A DNA stretch of 64,000 nucleotides from assembly GCA_040981125.1 (NCBI GenBank), contig JANRMQ010000007.1, forward strand, positions 168,692 to 232,691, given 5' to 3'. This document shows positions 43,458 through 53,020 of the stretch, piece by piece. Both the position numbers and the translations under genes were made by a program. The notes beneath the pieces are model-generated. The model did not search any database. It saw nothing but the letters and a program-made list of their open reading frames with translations, and had not been told where the DNA came from. The DNA comes from DASSBQ01 sp040981125. GTDB taxonomy: Bacteria; Nitrospirota; Nitrospiria; Nitrospirales; Nitrospiraceae. Each line of letters starts with the position of its first letter. Positions within the stretch are counted from its first letter, which is position 1.

Positions 43458-45398
43458 TCAACCCTGACTCTTGAAAAAGACAGCTGCTAGGGCCGGAACG
43501 GTGATGGTGAGAGAATGGGTCCGCCCATGGAGTGGAATCGGCACGGCATGGACACCGCCGCCGTTACCCCAGTCTCCTCCTCCATACCACGCGGCATCGC
43601 TATTCAACAGTTCCTGCCAGTATCCTCCGCGCGGCGCGCCGACCCGATAATTGGTGCGTGGGATGGGGGTGAAATTGCAGACGACGAGGATAATGTCCTG
43701 CGTCGAACGGCCTTTTCTGATCAGGCTGATCACGCTGGATTCGGCATCATTGCAATCGATCCATTCGATGCCGGCCGGATTCAGATCGTCTTCATGGAGC
43801 GCCATCTCCGACCGGTAGACGCGGTTGAGATCCGCCACCCACCGTTGGACGCCGAGATGAGTCGCATGCTGGAGCTGATACCATTCCAGTTCGCCGTCAT
43901 GCGCCCATTCCGACCGCTGTCCGAACTCGCCGCCCATGAAAATCAATTTCTTGGCCGCCTGGGCATACATGTACCCGAACAATGCCCGCAGGTTGGCGAA
44001 TTTTTGCCAGTCGTCGCCCGGCATTTTTTCCAGCAGCGATCGCTTGCCGTAGACGACTTCGTCATGCGAGAGCGGCAACACGAAATTCTCGTGGAACGCG
44101 TACAACATACGGAACGTCAGATTATGGTGATGATAGCGCCGGTGGATCGGATCCAATTCCATGTACTTGAGCGTGTCATGCATCCAACCCATATCCCACT
44201 TGAGACCGAAGCCGAGCCCGCCGATATACGTGGGGCGGGAGACCATCGGCCAGGCGGTCGATTCCTCGGCGGTCGTCTGGACATCGGGATAGTGCCGGTA
44301 GACTTCCTCGTTGAATCTCCGGAGAAACGCGATCGCGTCGAGGTTTTCCCGGCCCCCGTATTGATTCGGAATCCATTGCCCCTCTTTCCGCGAATAATCC
44401 AGATACAACATCGAGGCCACCGCATCGACCCGCAAGCCGTCCACATGATACTTGTCGAGCCAGAACATGGCGCTGCTGATCAGGAAGCTCCGAACTTCGT
44501 TTCGGCCGTAGTTGAAGACAAACGTATTCCAGTCCGGATGAAAGCCCTGCCTCGGGTCGGCATGCTCGTAGAGGTGCGTGCCGTCGAAATAGCCTGGTCC
44601 ATGCTCGTCCGTGGGAAAATGCGACGGAACCCAATCGAAGATCACGCCAATGCCGTGCTGGTGGAGGACATCAATCAAATACATGAGGTCCTGCGGCGTC
44701 CCGTAATTGCCGGACGGCGCAAAGAACCCGGTCGTCTGATAACCCCAGGAGCCGAAAAAGGGATGATCCATGATCGGCAGGAATTCCACATGAGTAAATC
44801 CCATGCCCGCAACATACTCCGCCAGCGGCTGCGCCATTTCCCTGTAGCTCAGCGAACGGTGGCCTTCATCCGCCACGCGGCGCCAGGAGCCGACATGCAT
44901 CTCATAGATGGCCATCGGCGCAGTGAGGGCATTATTCGTCTTGCGCCCCTTCATCCACGCCGCATCGTTCCATTCGTAGGCCAGATCCCACACGATCGAC
45001 GCGGTCTTGGGGGGGATCTCGTTAAAAAACGACAACGGGTCGGTCTTGTTCACTCGATACCCCAGATGGCGAGACCGGATGTGATACTTGTACAGAGTGC
45101 CGACTCCGATATCGGGCACGAAGCCTTCCCAAATACCGCTATGGCCGCGGGGCGACAAGCGGTGCGATTCCTGATTCCACTCATTGAACGTGCCGACGAC
45201 GGACACGTGCTCCGCATCCGGCGCCCAGACTGCGAAAAACGTCCCGTCCCGTCCGGCGACGCGCCCCGGATGCGCGCCGAGCTTGTCATAGAGGTTGATG
45301 AGCGATCCTTCATTGAACAGATACAGATCGTCTTTCGTCAGCCTCGTCGGTTCCTCTATCGCCGTCATGGTTCGCTGCTGTGTCACATCTTCCCTCAT
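43458..45398 (-). CDS. glgB: 1,4-alpha-glucan branching enzyme
   Basis: A GH13 branching enzyme of about 646 residues that cuts alpha-1,4-glucan and rejoins it as alpha-1,6 branches. The CBM48 part contains FAVWAPDAEHVSVVGTFNEWN. Catalytic regions: DGLRVDAVASML (nucleophile Asp), TTAEESTAW (acid/base Glu) and LPLSHDEVVYGK (transition-state Asp). The length matches the short GlgB type. The start is not certain: ATG 45398 or 45368, with GTG 45434 least likely; none has a good ribosome binding site. It ends the TreS-Mak-GlgE-GlgB set and would branch the chains GlgE makes. Confidence 0.95.
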   Translation of the reverse strand: MREDVTQQRTMTAIEEPTRLTKDDLYLFNEGSLINLYDKLGAHPGRVAGRDGTFFAVWAPDAEHVSVVGTFNEWNQESHRLSPRGHSGIWEGFVPDIGVGTLYKYHIRSRHLGYRVNKTDPLSFFNEIPPKTASIVWDLAYEWNDAAWMKGRKTNNALTAPMAIYEMHVGSWRRVADEGHRSLSYREMAQPLAEYVAGMGFTHVEFLPIMDHPFFGSWGYQTTGFFAPSGNYGTPQDLMYLIDVLHQHGIGVIFDWVPSHFPTDEHGPGYFDGTHLYEHADPRQGFHPDWNTFVFNYGRNEVRSFLISSAMFWLDKYHVDGLRVDAVASMLYLDYSRKEGQWIPNQYGGRENLDAIAFLRRFNEEVYRHYPDVQTTAEESTAWPMVSRPTYIGGLGFGLKWDMGWMHDTLKYMELDPIHRRYHHHNLTFRMLYAFHENFVLPLSHDEVVYGKRSLLEKMPGDDWQKFANLRALFGYMYAQAAKKLIFMGGEFGQRSEWAHDGELEWYQLQHATHLGVQRWVADLNRVYRSEMALHEDDLNPAGIEWIDCNDAESSVISLIRKGRSTQDIILVVCNFTPIPRTNYRVGAPRGGYWQELLNSDAAWYGGGDWGNGGGVHAVPIPLHGRTHSLTITVPALAAVFFKSQG

Positions 45399-45424
45399 TC
45401 GTGATTGCCGATTGACCGACTCCT

Positions 45425-45515
45425 CACTCCTCACTGCCAGCTCTTCATTCCTAACCTTCTCACTTTTACCTTTTCACTTCTCGCTTTTCACTTCTCATTT
45501 CTAGCTTCCCACTTC
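45425..45515. repeat. Imperfect short tandem repeat between glgB and maltokinase
   Basis: On the minus strand this stretch is almost all purines with T, built from variants of GAAGTGAAAAG (for example AGAAGTGAAAAGCGAG, then AAGTGAAAAGG and AAAGTGAGAAGG). About eight units of 9-12 bases are recognisable. It lies just upstream of glgB and covers the end of the maltokinase gene. Confidence 0.6.
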
Positions 45516-47150
45516 TTCCTGTGAAGGGGCCTCATTTTCCACATCACAGAGCCGAAGCAGCCCCCGCAATGGAATCCCGGACCAGCTTGGCCGGTTATTG
45601 AGTTCATAGCTCAGTTCGTAACAAGCCTTTTCAATCAGATGGGCCTCCAACAACATGGCTCGTTCATCCGCGGACGGCGGCCAAAACGCCGCCTCTCCGG
45701 CGCTCGCCGCATATCCGGAAAGGAAGGCCTCGGATGCCGAGCGAGACCAGCGTCGAGCCCATAGTTCCAACTCAGGCTGTTCCAGCGCAGATTGTAACCG
45801 GCATTCGTTCCTTCGTTCCGCATGCCGTCGAACGGCCGCGTACGCCGCATAGTCGAAAGACCGGATCATGCCCGCCACGTCAACGATGGGAACATGCTTC
45901 GCCCGCCGCTCGGCCAACGGCCTCGCCGGCTCCCCTTCGAAATCAATAATCACGAAATCCCGGCCGGTATACAAGACCTGACCCAAATGATAATCGCCAT
46001 GACACCGGATACGCTGGACCTCAAGGTGCCGGTCCGTCAGCGCGCCGACCCGGGACAATAACCGCCGCTCCAAGTCCAATACGAGAGACGCTTGGCGCTG
46101 CTCGACGGAGCCGAGGTCGGACAGCCGCCGGCGAAGTAAGGTAAGAGAGCTTTCAATGGAGCGCTCCATCCGACTACGTAGAGACCGCCAATAGCCGGAT
46201 GTGCAGATCTCCGGCGCAAAAGCCGGATCGTCCGTCTGCCGGCCCAGCACGAGATGCAATTCGGCGGTGCGGCGCCCCAATGTTTCGGCCAGATCCATGT
46301 AGGCTTGAAAGCCGGCATCCGTAGCCGAGCCGGCGGTCGGCGCCCACGTCCCCGTCCGGTCCTCCGGCACAGAACCGAGGTGCCGCTCCAATTCGCGCAA
46401 GGTATATTGCCACGCGTCCCCTTGGTTCGCGACGAATGCTTGGACCAGCGCGACCGTGGAGGGTTCCTGTGCCGGCCGGCGGTATTCCAAGGAGCCGAGC
46501 AGCGCCGGACTGTGGGCAAACCCGCGGGTCGTCAGAGCCCGCCCAATCTCCAAATCCGGATTGATCCCTTCTTCAAAGCGGCGGTACAGCTTCAAGATTG
46601 CGCGAGCGCCGAATTTCACGGAGGTATTGCTTTGCTCCCCTTTCATGACCGTGGGGCCGTCCGATGCCGCCTCCGATAGCAACGGCCCAACACCCTTGAG
46701 CACCGAGGCCGCCAGGAGGCCGCTCTTGGTCTCGAACCGCGCCCCCTCTTGGATGATAAGAAGCAGCGAACGGGCACAGGCTGGATCTAAGAGCGCATCA
46801 TGCAGGATGCCGCGCCGTTCTCCCGCCTGTTCAATGACGGTCAGGTCCGTGAGTACCGCCTCGGGACACCGGCGTGCCAGCTCTTCGGCCCGTTCGTCGA
46901 ACGAGGCGGACACCGGCATGACATACGTATCATGAGCGTCGTCCGCATAGGCCACCTGGATCAACGCGAGCATCATCATCCCGCCGTCCAGGGGGATCGG
47001 AACGGTCTCATTGATCCGGGTAGAGACGATGGTCCTCGCCTTGCCGCCGAACCATCGCGCGGCCGCCAGAGCCGACGGAAGGCGCGCTTCCAGCGCGCCG
47101 ACCGCATCGCGTTCGAAGACCCGCTCCCAATGGTCTTTCACGGTCAACAA
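45501..47150 (-). CDS. Maltokinase (Mak/Pep2-like)
   Basis: A 549-residue stand-alone maltokinase that phosphorylates maltose to maltose 1-phosphate, the substrate of GlgE. Family features are AARWFGGKARTI near residue 30, VKFGARAILKLYRRFEEGINPDLEIG, the catalytic-loop IRCHGDYHLGQVLY and VIIDFEGEPARPL, as in aminoglycoside-phosphotransferase folds. It appears to start at TTG, supported by AAGGAG eight bases upstream. In many genomes Mak is fused to TreS; here it is separate. Its neighbours are GlgE upstream and GlgB downstream. Confidence 0.92.
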   Translation of the reverse strand: MLTVKDHWERVFERDAVGALEARLPSALAAARWFGGKARTIVSTRINETVPIPLDGGMMMLALIQVAYADDAHDTYVMPVSASFDERAEELARRCPEAVLTDLTVIEQAGERRGILHDALLDPACARSLLLIIQEGARFETKSGLLAASVLKGVGPLLSEAASDGPTVMKGEQSNTSVKFGARAILKLYRRFEEGINPDLEIGRALTTRGFAHSPALLGSLEYRRPAQEPSTVALVQAFVANQGDAWQYTLRELERHLGSVPEDRTGTWAPTAGSATDAGFQAYMDLAETLGRRTAELHLVLGRQTDDPAFAPEICTSGYWRSLRSRMERSIESSLTLLRRRLSDLGSVEQRQASLVLDLERRLLSRVGALTDRHLEVQRIRCHGDYHLGQVLYTGRDFVIIDFEGEPARPLAERRAKHVPIVDVAGMIRSFDYAAYAAVRRHAERRNECRLQSALEQPELELWARRWSRSASEAFLSGYAASAGEAAFWPPSADERAMLLEAHLIEKACYELSYELNNRPSWSGIPLRGLLRLCDVENEAPSQEEVGS

Positions 47151-47226
47151 TCTGCCGTCTCCTTCTGTTCCATAACGACAACGGGCCGCTCATCCGCCCG
47201 TTGCGGCGCAAAGTACGAAATGGTGA

Positions 47227-49293
47227 CTACATGAAGTAATCAAAATCCTGTTCGCTCCGGACATGACGCCGGACCACAAAGATATGGGCCGGAACGGAAT
47301 GGGGATCGATATGCACATAATTTCTCGATCCTTTCCAGGGATAATAGGCCCCGGTCAAAACGTCTTCGACCTGGAACGGTCGATCCGGCTCGATCCCCAA
47401 GACGTCGAGATTCAATTGGAGCCACCCGGAATGCACATAATGCGGGCTGAGATTGACGACGACGAGCACGATGTCGTCTCCATCCGGCGAGCGCTTGCTG
47501 TATGCGATCAACTCCTCGTTGTCCACATGATGGAAGATCAGGCTTCGATCATTCCGCAAAGCGGGATGGTCCCGGCGAATCCGATTCACCCGGCCGATAA
47601 ATTCTCTGAGGCTGTCCGCGCGATCGAGCTCCCATTGCCTGATCTCATACTTCTCCGAATTCAGGTACTCCTCGCTGCCCGGCTTTTGCGGGTGATGTTC
47701 GAGCAGTTCAAACGCAGGCCCATAAATGCCGTAATTCGCGCCGAGGGTGGCGGCGAGCACCAGCCGCGACATGAATGCCGGACGTCCGCCGTGCTGCAAT
47801 TGCTCGGTCAAGATATCCGGCGTATTCGGCCACAGATTGGGCCGGAAGAATTCGCGCACGTCGGTCTGAGTCAATTCCGTAAAGTATTGCACCAAGTCTG
47901 ACTTGGTCTGGCGCCAGGCGAAATAGGTGTACGACTGCGTGAAGCCCAGCTTGGCCAAGCGATACATCACTTTGGGACGGGTGAACGCTTCGGCCAGAAA
48001 CAGCACGTCCGGATGATCGCGTTTCACCTCCCCGATCAACCACTGCCAAAACGGAAAGGGCTTGGTATGGGGATTATCGACGCGAAAGATCCGCACCCCC
48101 TCGCCGATCCAGTGCAACACAACACGTTTGAGTTCCTGCCACAGAGATTCCCATTCCGCGGTCTCGAAGTTCAGCGGGTAAATGTCTTGGTACTTCTTTG
48201 GGGGATTCTCGGCATATTGGATCGTGCCGTCGGGACGCTGCACGAACCATTCGGGATGCCGCTTGACGTAGGGATGGTCGGGTGAACATTGGAAGGCCAG
48301 ATCGAGCGCCACTTCCATTCCCTGCTCCCTGGCTTTCCCGATGAGCCGCCTCAAGTCCTCCGCAGAGCCCAACGCGGGATGAATCGCGTCATGCCCTCCC
48401 TCTTCCGCTCCGATCGCCCAGGGACTCCCGATGGCGTCCGGACCGCCGTCGGGCTGATTATTCTTGCCTTTCCGGAATTTCATGCCGATCGGATGAATCG
48501 GCGGCACATAGAGGACGTCGAACCCCATCTCGGCGACATACGGCAGGCGGGCTTCACAATCCTTGAAGGTTCCGTGGCGCGCAGGATCATCCGTGCAGGA
48601 TCGCGGAAACAGCTCATACCAGGAACTAAACGCCGCCTTGTCACGATCCACGACGACCGCCAGTTCACGATCATACCGGGTCGGCCAGGGCCGTTCCGCA
48701 TAGGCAGCCATGAGAGCGGCGAGTTCCGGCCCAAGCGCGATCTCCAGAGCCCCTTCCCGATCCTCGCGGTTCTCCATTGCGGAGGCGATGGCCGCAAGCC
48801 GCCCGCCGTCGCTGCCCGCCGCGTTCCGCCCGGCCGCATTGGCAAGGTCTCTGCCGACCATCAAGTCCACCGTCACGTCCTGACCGGCCGTAATTCGTTT
48901 TCGCATGTCCCGCTGCCAGGATCGAAAATGGTCCACCCATGCCACGACGGTGTAGTAGTAGAGTCCTTGTTCCGTCACCTCGAATGCCGCCCGCCATCGA
49001 TCGTTCTCCACAAACACGAGCGGCACGTCGGTCCACGTCTCTGTCCGGCCGGACCGGTACCGGAGAACACCGGCAATCTCATCGTGGCCGTCCGCAAAGA
49101 CGTCCGCCTCGACCACGACGGACTCTCCCATGATGCGTTTGATCGGAAACCGGCCCGCGTCGATTTCCGGGCGGACATGTTCAATGACCACACGGCGGCG
49201 GCCTTCCATACCGGAAACAGGCACGCTTCTGTTCTCCTTATTCGGAACCGGCGCGTCCTGCTTTGCTTTTTTCGCTTGTCGCTCAGCTTTCAT
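47227..49293 (-). CDS. glgE: Alpha-1,4-glucan:maltose-1-phosphate maltosyltransferase
   Basis: A 688-residue GH13 subfamily 3 enzyme that transfers maltosyl units from maltose 1-phosphate onto glucan ends. The N-terminal domain has VIEHVRPEIDAGRFPIKR (about 36-53) and YTVVAWVDHFRSWQRD. The catalytic barrel shows FDVLYVPPIHPIG, EVALDLAFQCSPDHPYVK, GVRIFRVDNPHTKPF (nucleophile) and FLAEAFTRP (acid/base). The first 30 residues are lysine-rich and variable. Located directly upstream of the maltokinase gene (76 bases). Confidence 0.95.
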   Translation of the reverse strand: MKAERQAKKAKQDAPVPNKENRSVPVSGMEGRRRVVIEHVRPEIDAGRFPIKRIMGESVVVEADVFADGHDEIAGVLRYRSGRTETWTDVPLVFVENDRWRAAFEVTEQGLYYYTVVAWVDHFRSWQRDMRKRITAGQDVTVDLMVGRDLANAAGRNAAGSDGGRLAAIASAMENREDREGALEIALGPELAALMAAYAERPWPTRYDRELAVVVDRDKAAFSSWYELFPRSCTDDPARHGTFKDCEARLPYVAEMGFDVLYVPPIHPIGMKFRKGKNNQPDGGPDAIGSPWAIGAEEGGHDAIHPALGSAEDLRRLIGKAREQGMEVALDLAFQCSPDHPYVKRHPEWFVQRPDGTIQYAENPPKKYQDIYPLNFETAEWESLWQELKRVVLHWIGEGVRIFRVDNPHTKPFPFWQWLIGEVKRDHPDVLFLAEAFTRPKVMYRLAKLGFTQSYTYFAWRQTKSDLVQYFTELTQTDVREFFRPNLWPNTPDILTEQLQHGGRPAFMSRLVLAATLGANYGIYGPAFELLEHHPQKPGSEEYLNSEKYEIRQWELDRADSLREFIGRVNRIRRDHPALRNDRSLIFHHVDNEELIAYSKRSPDGDDIVLVVVNLSPHYVHSGWLQLNLDVLGIEPDRPFQVEDVLTGAYYPWKGSRNYVHIDPHSVPAHIFVVRRHVRSEQDFDYFM

Positions 49294-49618
49294 GATGTCG
49301 GCCGTCTCTCAGCATGTAGCCAGGATTCGCATCGTTGAACAAGTCCTTTGTATCGGCGGCGGCAGAAGAGTTGAGACGCCGACTTCACCGAAGGATCGCG
49401 CACAAACGCTTCGCTGAAACAGTCGCTACTTGCGCCCCATCGAGGACGTATCGTGAAGGAAAGCCGAAACTGACCACGGCACTGAGGTCGCCCACGGTGA
49501 CCTCAGCCACGGGAATTTCGGAAGGCTTCCGCACGACAAGGCCCGATGGGGCCGATCCGAGAGGTGCGGAGGCGCTTAACTCTTCTGCCGCCATGACCCG
49601 GCAAGAATGTACTCGGAC
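49294..49618. other. Intergenic stretch upstream of glgE
   Basis: About 325 bases between the membrane-protein gene and glgE, both minus strand. A 69-codon minus-strand frame (49385-49594) lies inside; it has no clear ribosome binding site or family. The glgE promoter should be here, but I cannot assign its elements. Confidence 0.4.
49385..49594 (-). CDS. Possible small protein, uncertain
   Basis: A 69-residue frame, AAEELSASAPLGSAPSG then VVRKPSEIPVAEVTVGDLS, with no recognised domain. It reads like a soluble protein and not like a shadow, because no gene lies on the other strand, but there is no clear ribosome binding site. Treat as a weak candidate. Confidence 0.25.
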   Translation of the reverse strand: MAAEELSASAPLGSAPSGLVVRKPSEIPVAEVTVGDLSAVVSFGFPSRYVLDGAQVATVSAKRLCAILR

Positions 49619-50326
49619 TTACAGATGCGACAGCTCGTCAAACTTTTCCTCCTTATGCTTCCCCAAGCGCCGCTCGATCGCATCCTTCATGAGATGTCGC
49701 GCGCCCAAGCCGACGGCCAGCGCCAGCGCAAACACGACCCCGCCGAACGTGATGGAAAACGCGGAGATGACGATTTCTTTCGCGATGCCCAACTGCGTAA
49801 GCACCATGGCGAACGTGAACAACAAGATGCCCCATCGGACGAGGCTCGCCACGATGCGGGCTTCCTGCAATTGCGCGTTGACCGCCGCGATCAGCGCCGC
49901 CTCGGCAAAGAAATTCGCGGACAGGACCCCGATCAACAGCACCAGCGACGCGGCCAGGACATTCGGGAGGAAACTCACGATCTGGCTGATCAGATTCGCC
50001 GTCGCGGGCAGATTGACGGCATCGACTCCCATGAACGCGAACAACAGGAAGACCATCCAAAACAACACGCGGCTCACGACCACGGACACCGGTTGCTTGA
50101 TCCCGGCCTGCGCCAGCGGTTTGTTCATGCCGAATCGCTCGCAGATCCGGTCGAATCGGAAGGCGGTCAACAAACGCACCGTCAGGGATTTGACCAGCCA
50201 GGCAAACACCAACCCCAGCGCCAGAAATGTGAGCAGGGCCAAGAGCCTGGGCAGCACCAGGAGGATTTGCATAATCGTGTCACGGAACCCGGCCACCATC
50301 GTGTCACGCCAGAGATCACTCATCAC
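49619..50326 (-). CDS. MscS-like membrane protein with channel-helix repeats
   Basis: A 235-residue integral membrane protein with about five spans, including ILLVLPRLLALLTFLALGLVFAWLV, SVVVSRVLFWMVFLLFAFMGV, FLPNVLAASLVLLIGVLSANF and ITFGGVVFALALAVGLGARHL. The last resembles the pore-lining TM3 of MscS-type channels (alternating glycine and alanine), but the cytoplasmic vestibule domain is missing, so it belongs to the conserved TM-helix family. In a compatible-solute cluster, a role in osmotic downshift is reasonable. Its start overlaps the glycosyltransferase stop by 11 bases. Confidence 0.8.
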   Translation of the reverse strand: MMSDLWRDTMVAGFRDTIMQILLVLPRLLALLTFLALGLVFAWLVKSLTVRLLTAFRFDRICERFGMNKPLAQAGIKQPVSVVVSRVLFWMVFLLFAFMGVDAVNLPATANLISQIVSFLPNVLAASLVLLIGVLSANFFAEAALIAAVNAQLQEARIVASLVRWGILLFTFAMVLTQLGIAKEIVISAFSITFGGVVFALALAVGLGARHLMKDAIERRLGKHKEEKFDELSHL

Positions 50327-51587
50327 GCCACCTCCATCGGTCTCTCAGATAAGGCTTCATGGCTTCGAAACGCAGGCACAGCGACTCGACGGCCGCCTCC
50401 ACTTGCTCAGTGTCGCCGTGCTGGGTGTCGAGGACGAACGAAGCGGTCCGCCCGAGATACAGCGGGGTCAACGATTTCAGAATATGCTCCCGATGCAGGA
50501 CTTGATCATGATAGGCAAGGGCAAATTCATAGACGACCTGCACCCAGAGCTCGGACGGGAAATGAAATTCATCCGACTCCTGGATCCCGATCGCCAAAAT
50601 ACTGCCCAAGGTCTCCGGCGACAAAATAACTTCCCAGAGCGGCAACAGATCGCGAATGCCCTGTCTCACTCCGCTCACCATTCGCCCGATGTGAACCGGT
50701 CCGGTGAGCGGCGCGTACTCGACGACCCCGTAGAGCGGCACATCGACCGGAGCATGCGCTTGCTCCCAGGCCGTCTCATAATCTTCCATCGAATGGAAAA
50801 TAGATCCCACGGCGGGCGCGAGCACGTTGGCGAGATCCGTCGAGCCTAACTTGAGGTCTTGGTCCTTTGCTCCGAGAAACGCATGACAGACCTGATATTC
50901 CTCGGCGAGGGCCACGGTGGTCAGCCAGCCGTCCAAGCTGATGCGCGTCGCGTCTTGGGACCAGAAGGGCTTCTTGGTGAGCTCGCGGGCGAGCCTGCCG
51001 GACAGGCCATAGCCCCCCCCGCTCGGATACCGCAGCCGCTTGCCGTACAGCGCGCGCATCAGGGGATACAGCAGATTGGTAACCAGCGTGCCTTCGTAGC
51101 GGTGCCGCCGAAACAGCGGGACCACATAATCCATCTCGTCCTGATAGATGGGCCGCCCCAGCAGTTCGATCCATCGGGGCGTGAAGCTGCGTAGATTCCC
51201 CTCCACAATGAGACAGACCTTCGCCTGAACATGCTGCGCCGTTTCACACAGGCGGCGGACATCTTCTTCGCGCCCCGAGAGGCCGGGATCCGTACCCATG
51301 CTCGAGAAGCTCCCGGCGGCGGCCGGGATCAGGCGCAGCGGAACCTGACCCGCAGCAAGACGTTCGATCATCCCGACCGTGCCGTCCTGCGACCCGGCAT
51401 CGCAGTTGACGATCATTACCGACGCACCGGAGAAAAACTGCCGGAGTCCCTCGAGCACGCCTTTCACCACGTGTTCGATCGTGCCCGCATTGTTGAGGGT
51501 GAGGACCCCGACCACGATCTCCGCCGTCACGGCCGGTTTGGTCACGGTCTGTTCGCGTGGCTCGTTCGGGACCGGCTCGTCCGTCAT
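50316..51587 (-). CDS. Glucosyl-3-phosphoglycerate/mannosylglycerate-type glycosyltransferase
   Basis: A 423-residue GT-A fold enzyme. VVGVLTLNNAGTIEHVV near the N-terminus, VMIVNCDAGSQDGT, KVCLIVEGNLRSFTPRWIELL and YPSGGGYGLSGRLARELT fit the GT2/GT81-like family that makes glucosylglycerate or mannosylglycerate, both compatible solutes. The donor cannot be assigned from sequence. The start at 51587 is supported by GGAGG; the open frame begins at 51617. Between TreT-like and MscS-like genes. Confidence 0.78.
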   Translation of the reverse strand: MTDEPVPNEPREQTVTKPAVTAEIVVGVLTLNNAGTIEHVVKGVLEGLRQFFSGASVMIVNCDAGSQDGTVGMIERLAAGQVPLRLIPAAAGSFSSMGTDPGLSGREEDVRRLCETAQHVQAKVCLIVEGNLRSFTPRWIELLGRPIYQDEMDYVVPLFRRHRYEGTLVTNLLYPLMRALYGKRLRYPSGGGYGLSGRLARELTKKPFWSQDATRISLDGWLTTVALAEEYQVCHAFLGAKDQDLKLGSTDLANVLAPAVGSIFHSMEDYETAWEQAHAPVDVPLYGVVEYAPLTGPVHIGRMVSGVRQGIRDLLPLWEVILSPETLGSILAIGIQESDEFHFPSELWVQVVYEFALAYHDQVLHREHILKSLTPLYLGRTASFVLDTQHGDTEQVEAAVESLCLRFEAMKPYLRDRWRWRDE

Positions 51588-51639
51588 CGCCGGCCTCCGC
51601 GCCGGTTCCGTCGGCACGATAGTGCTGCGCGCATATCAA

Positions 51640-51690
51640 TCGTCGCTCGTCGATCGCGGATCGTCATTCATCATAATTCATAACTCGATG
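51640..51690. repeat. Short degenerate repeats between glycosyltransferase genes
   Basis: On the plus strand the stretch holds repeats of the type TCGTC/ATCGTCATTC/ATAATTCATAACTC. It separates the 50316 and 51780 genes (about 190 bases apart). Resembles the purine-rich repeat near glgB in style but not in sequence. Confidence 0.35.
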
Positions 51691-51779
51691 CCCTGCGTCC
51701 GAATACCGGACGCCGGCATCCGGCCCGAAGGCATTCCATCACCCTTCGCACAGACCTTGGACTCAGCGTTCGCCTCGCG

Positions 51780-52979
51780 TCACTGCGGCGGCATGATTTT
51801 CAACAGAGTCAGATAATCCGCCAGCTGCCTGGTGATCAGAAAATTCCGGCGCACATGCTCGCGTCCTGCGGCTCCCATGCGGGTGATCAATCCCGGATTG
51901 TTCAGTAAATGGCGCATGCGAAATCCGGCGCCTTCCACCGAATGCACGACGTACCCCGTCACTTCGTCGATGATCTGCGTCGCAATGCCTCCCGCCGTCC
52001 CGCCCACCACCGGCTTGCCTTTCCACATGGCCTCCGACACCGTCACGCCGAATCCCTCCTTGATCGACTTCTGCAGCACAATCGTGGCGGTCCGTTGCAG
52101 CGCATTGATTTCCAAGTCCGCCTCCGGGGGCAATTGGATCAAATAAATATCCGGATCCCGGCCGGCCGCCTCCCGCAATTCCGCGAGCACCGCTTCCCCT
52201 TCCGGATCATGCAGGACGCCCGACCCGGCCAGCACCAATTGGCAATCGTGATGTTTCTTGACGATCCGATAGGCTTGAATCGCGCCGAGCGGATCTTTGA
52301 ACCGCTCGAACTTGGCGACTTGCAGCAACATCGGCTTGGTTCGCGGAATACCCAGGCGATCGACGATCTGGTTAATCTCCGATCGGGTCATCTCCCGGTT
52401 CTTCGGGCTCAGCGGATCGATCGAGGGGTAAATCAGAAATTTCGGAATCGGCAACCGCTGCGCAAAGTCCGACAAGGAGAAGATGGCCGCATCATATTTC
52501 AGCACATACCGCCGCAACAGCGTCCAGGCCCGCCGCTGTGGCTGCGCCAAATCCAGATTGCACCGCCACAACCAGGAACCACGGGTTCGATATTCCACCA
52601 TTCCGACCGGATGATGATCGTGGATCATCACCATATCCGCTTCCAGATTCAGCGCCTTGGCGTTCCGCTCATTGATCTCCCGGAACGTCTGGTACATCTC
52701 CTCCGTGATTCTCTCGTCTCTTCCCTGCAAGGCGTTGGTCAGCCGCTTGACCACCGCGAAATATTCCTGCGTGCCGGCGATCACTTCCCAGCGGGCTTCA
52801 ATGCCCAGCGCCGTCATCATCGGTACCAATCGCCGCAACAATTCGGCCGCGCCTCCGCCGTAGCGGACCGCATTGACATGCACTATGCTTCGGCCTTTCA
52901 CCAAATCGCTCAGGCGATATAAGAAGTCCACCGTCCCCTTCGGCGACACTTCGTGGTATTCATCCAGGGCGGTGCTCAT
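51780..52979 (-). CDS. treT: Trehalose glycosyltransferring synthase (TreT-like, GT4)
   Basis: A 399-residue GT-B glycosyltransferase. TreT joins glucose from a nucleotide sugar to free glucose to make trehalose. Features are HVNAVRYGGGAAELLRRLVP (acceptor side), MIHDHHPVGMVEYR, LLQVAKFERFKDPLGAIQAYR, and the donor-site KSIKEGFGVTVSEAMWKGKPVVG with the E-x7-E motif. GGAGG lies 11 bases before the ATG at 52979; the frame is open to 53036, overlapping treS. It gives this organism a second trehalose route beside TreS. Confidence 0.85.
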   Translation of the reverse strand: MSTALDEYHEVSPKGTVDFLYRLSDLVKGRSIVHVNAVRYGGGAAELLRRLVPMMTALGIEARWEVIAGTQEYFAVVKRLTNALQGRDERITEEMYQTFREINERNAKALNLEADMVMIHDHHPVGMVEYRTRGSWLWRCNLDLAQPQRRAWTLLRRYVLKYDAAIFSLSDFAQRLPIPKFLIYPSIDPLSPKNREMTRSEINQIVDRLGIPRTKPMLLQVAKFERFKDPLGAIQAYRIVKKHHDCQLVLAGSGVLHDPEGEAVLAELREAAGRDPDIYLIQLPPEADLEINALQRTATIVLQKSIKEGFGVTVSEAMWKGKPVVGGTAGGIATQIIDEVTGYVVHSVEGAGFRMRHLLNNPGLITRMGAAGREHVRRNFLITRQLADYLTLLKIMPPQ

Positions 52980-53020
52980 CGCCAGATCTTCCTCCGCCGA
53001 GCCGTGTTTGTCAGCCGGTG

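Noticed and set aside
43515..45404. 629-codon plus-strand frame opposite glgB
   Set aside because: All GH13 catalytic motifs are on the minus strand; the plus frame has no recognisable domain and is a shadow.
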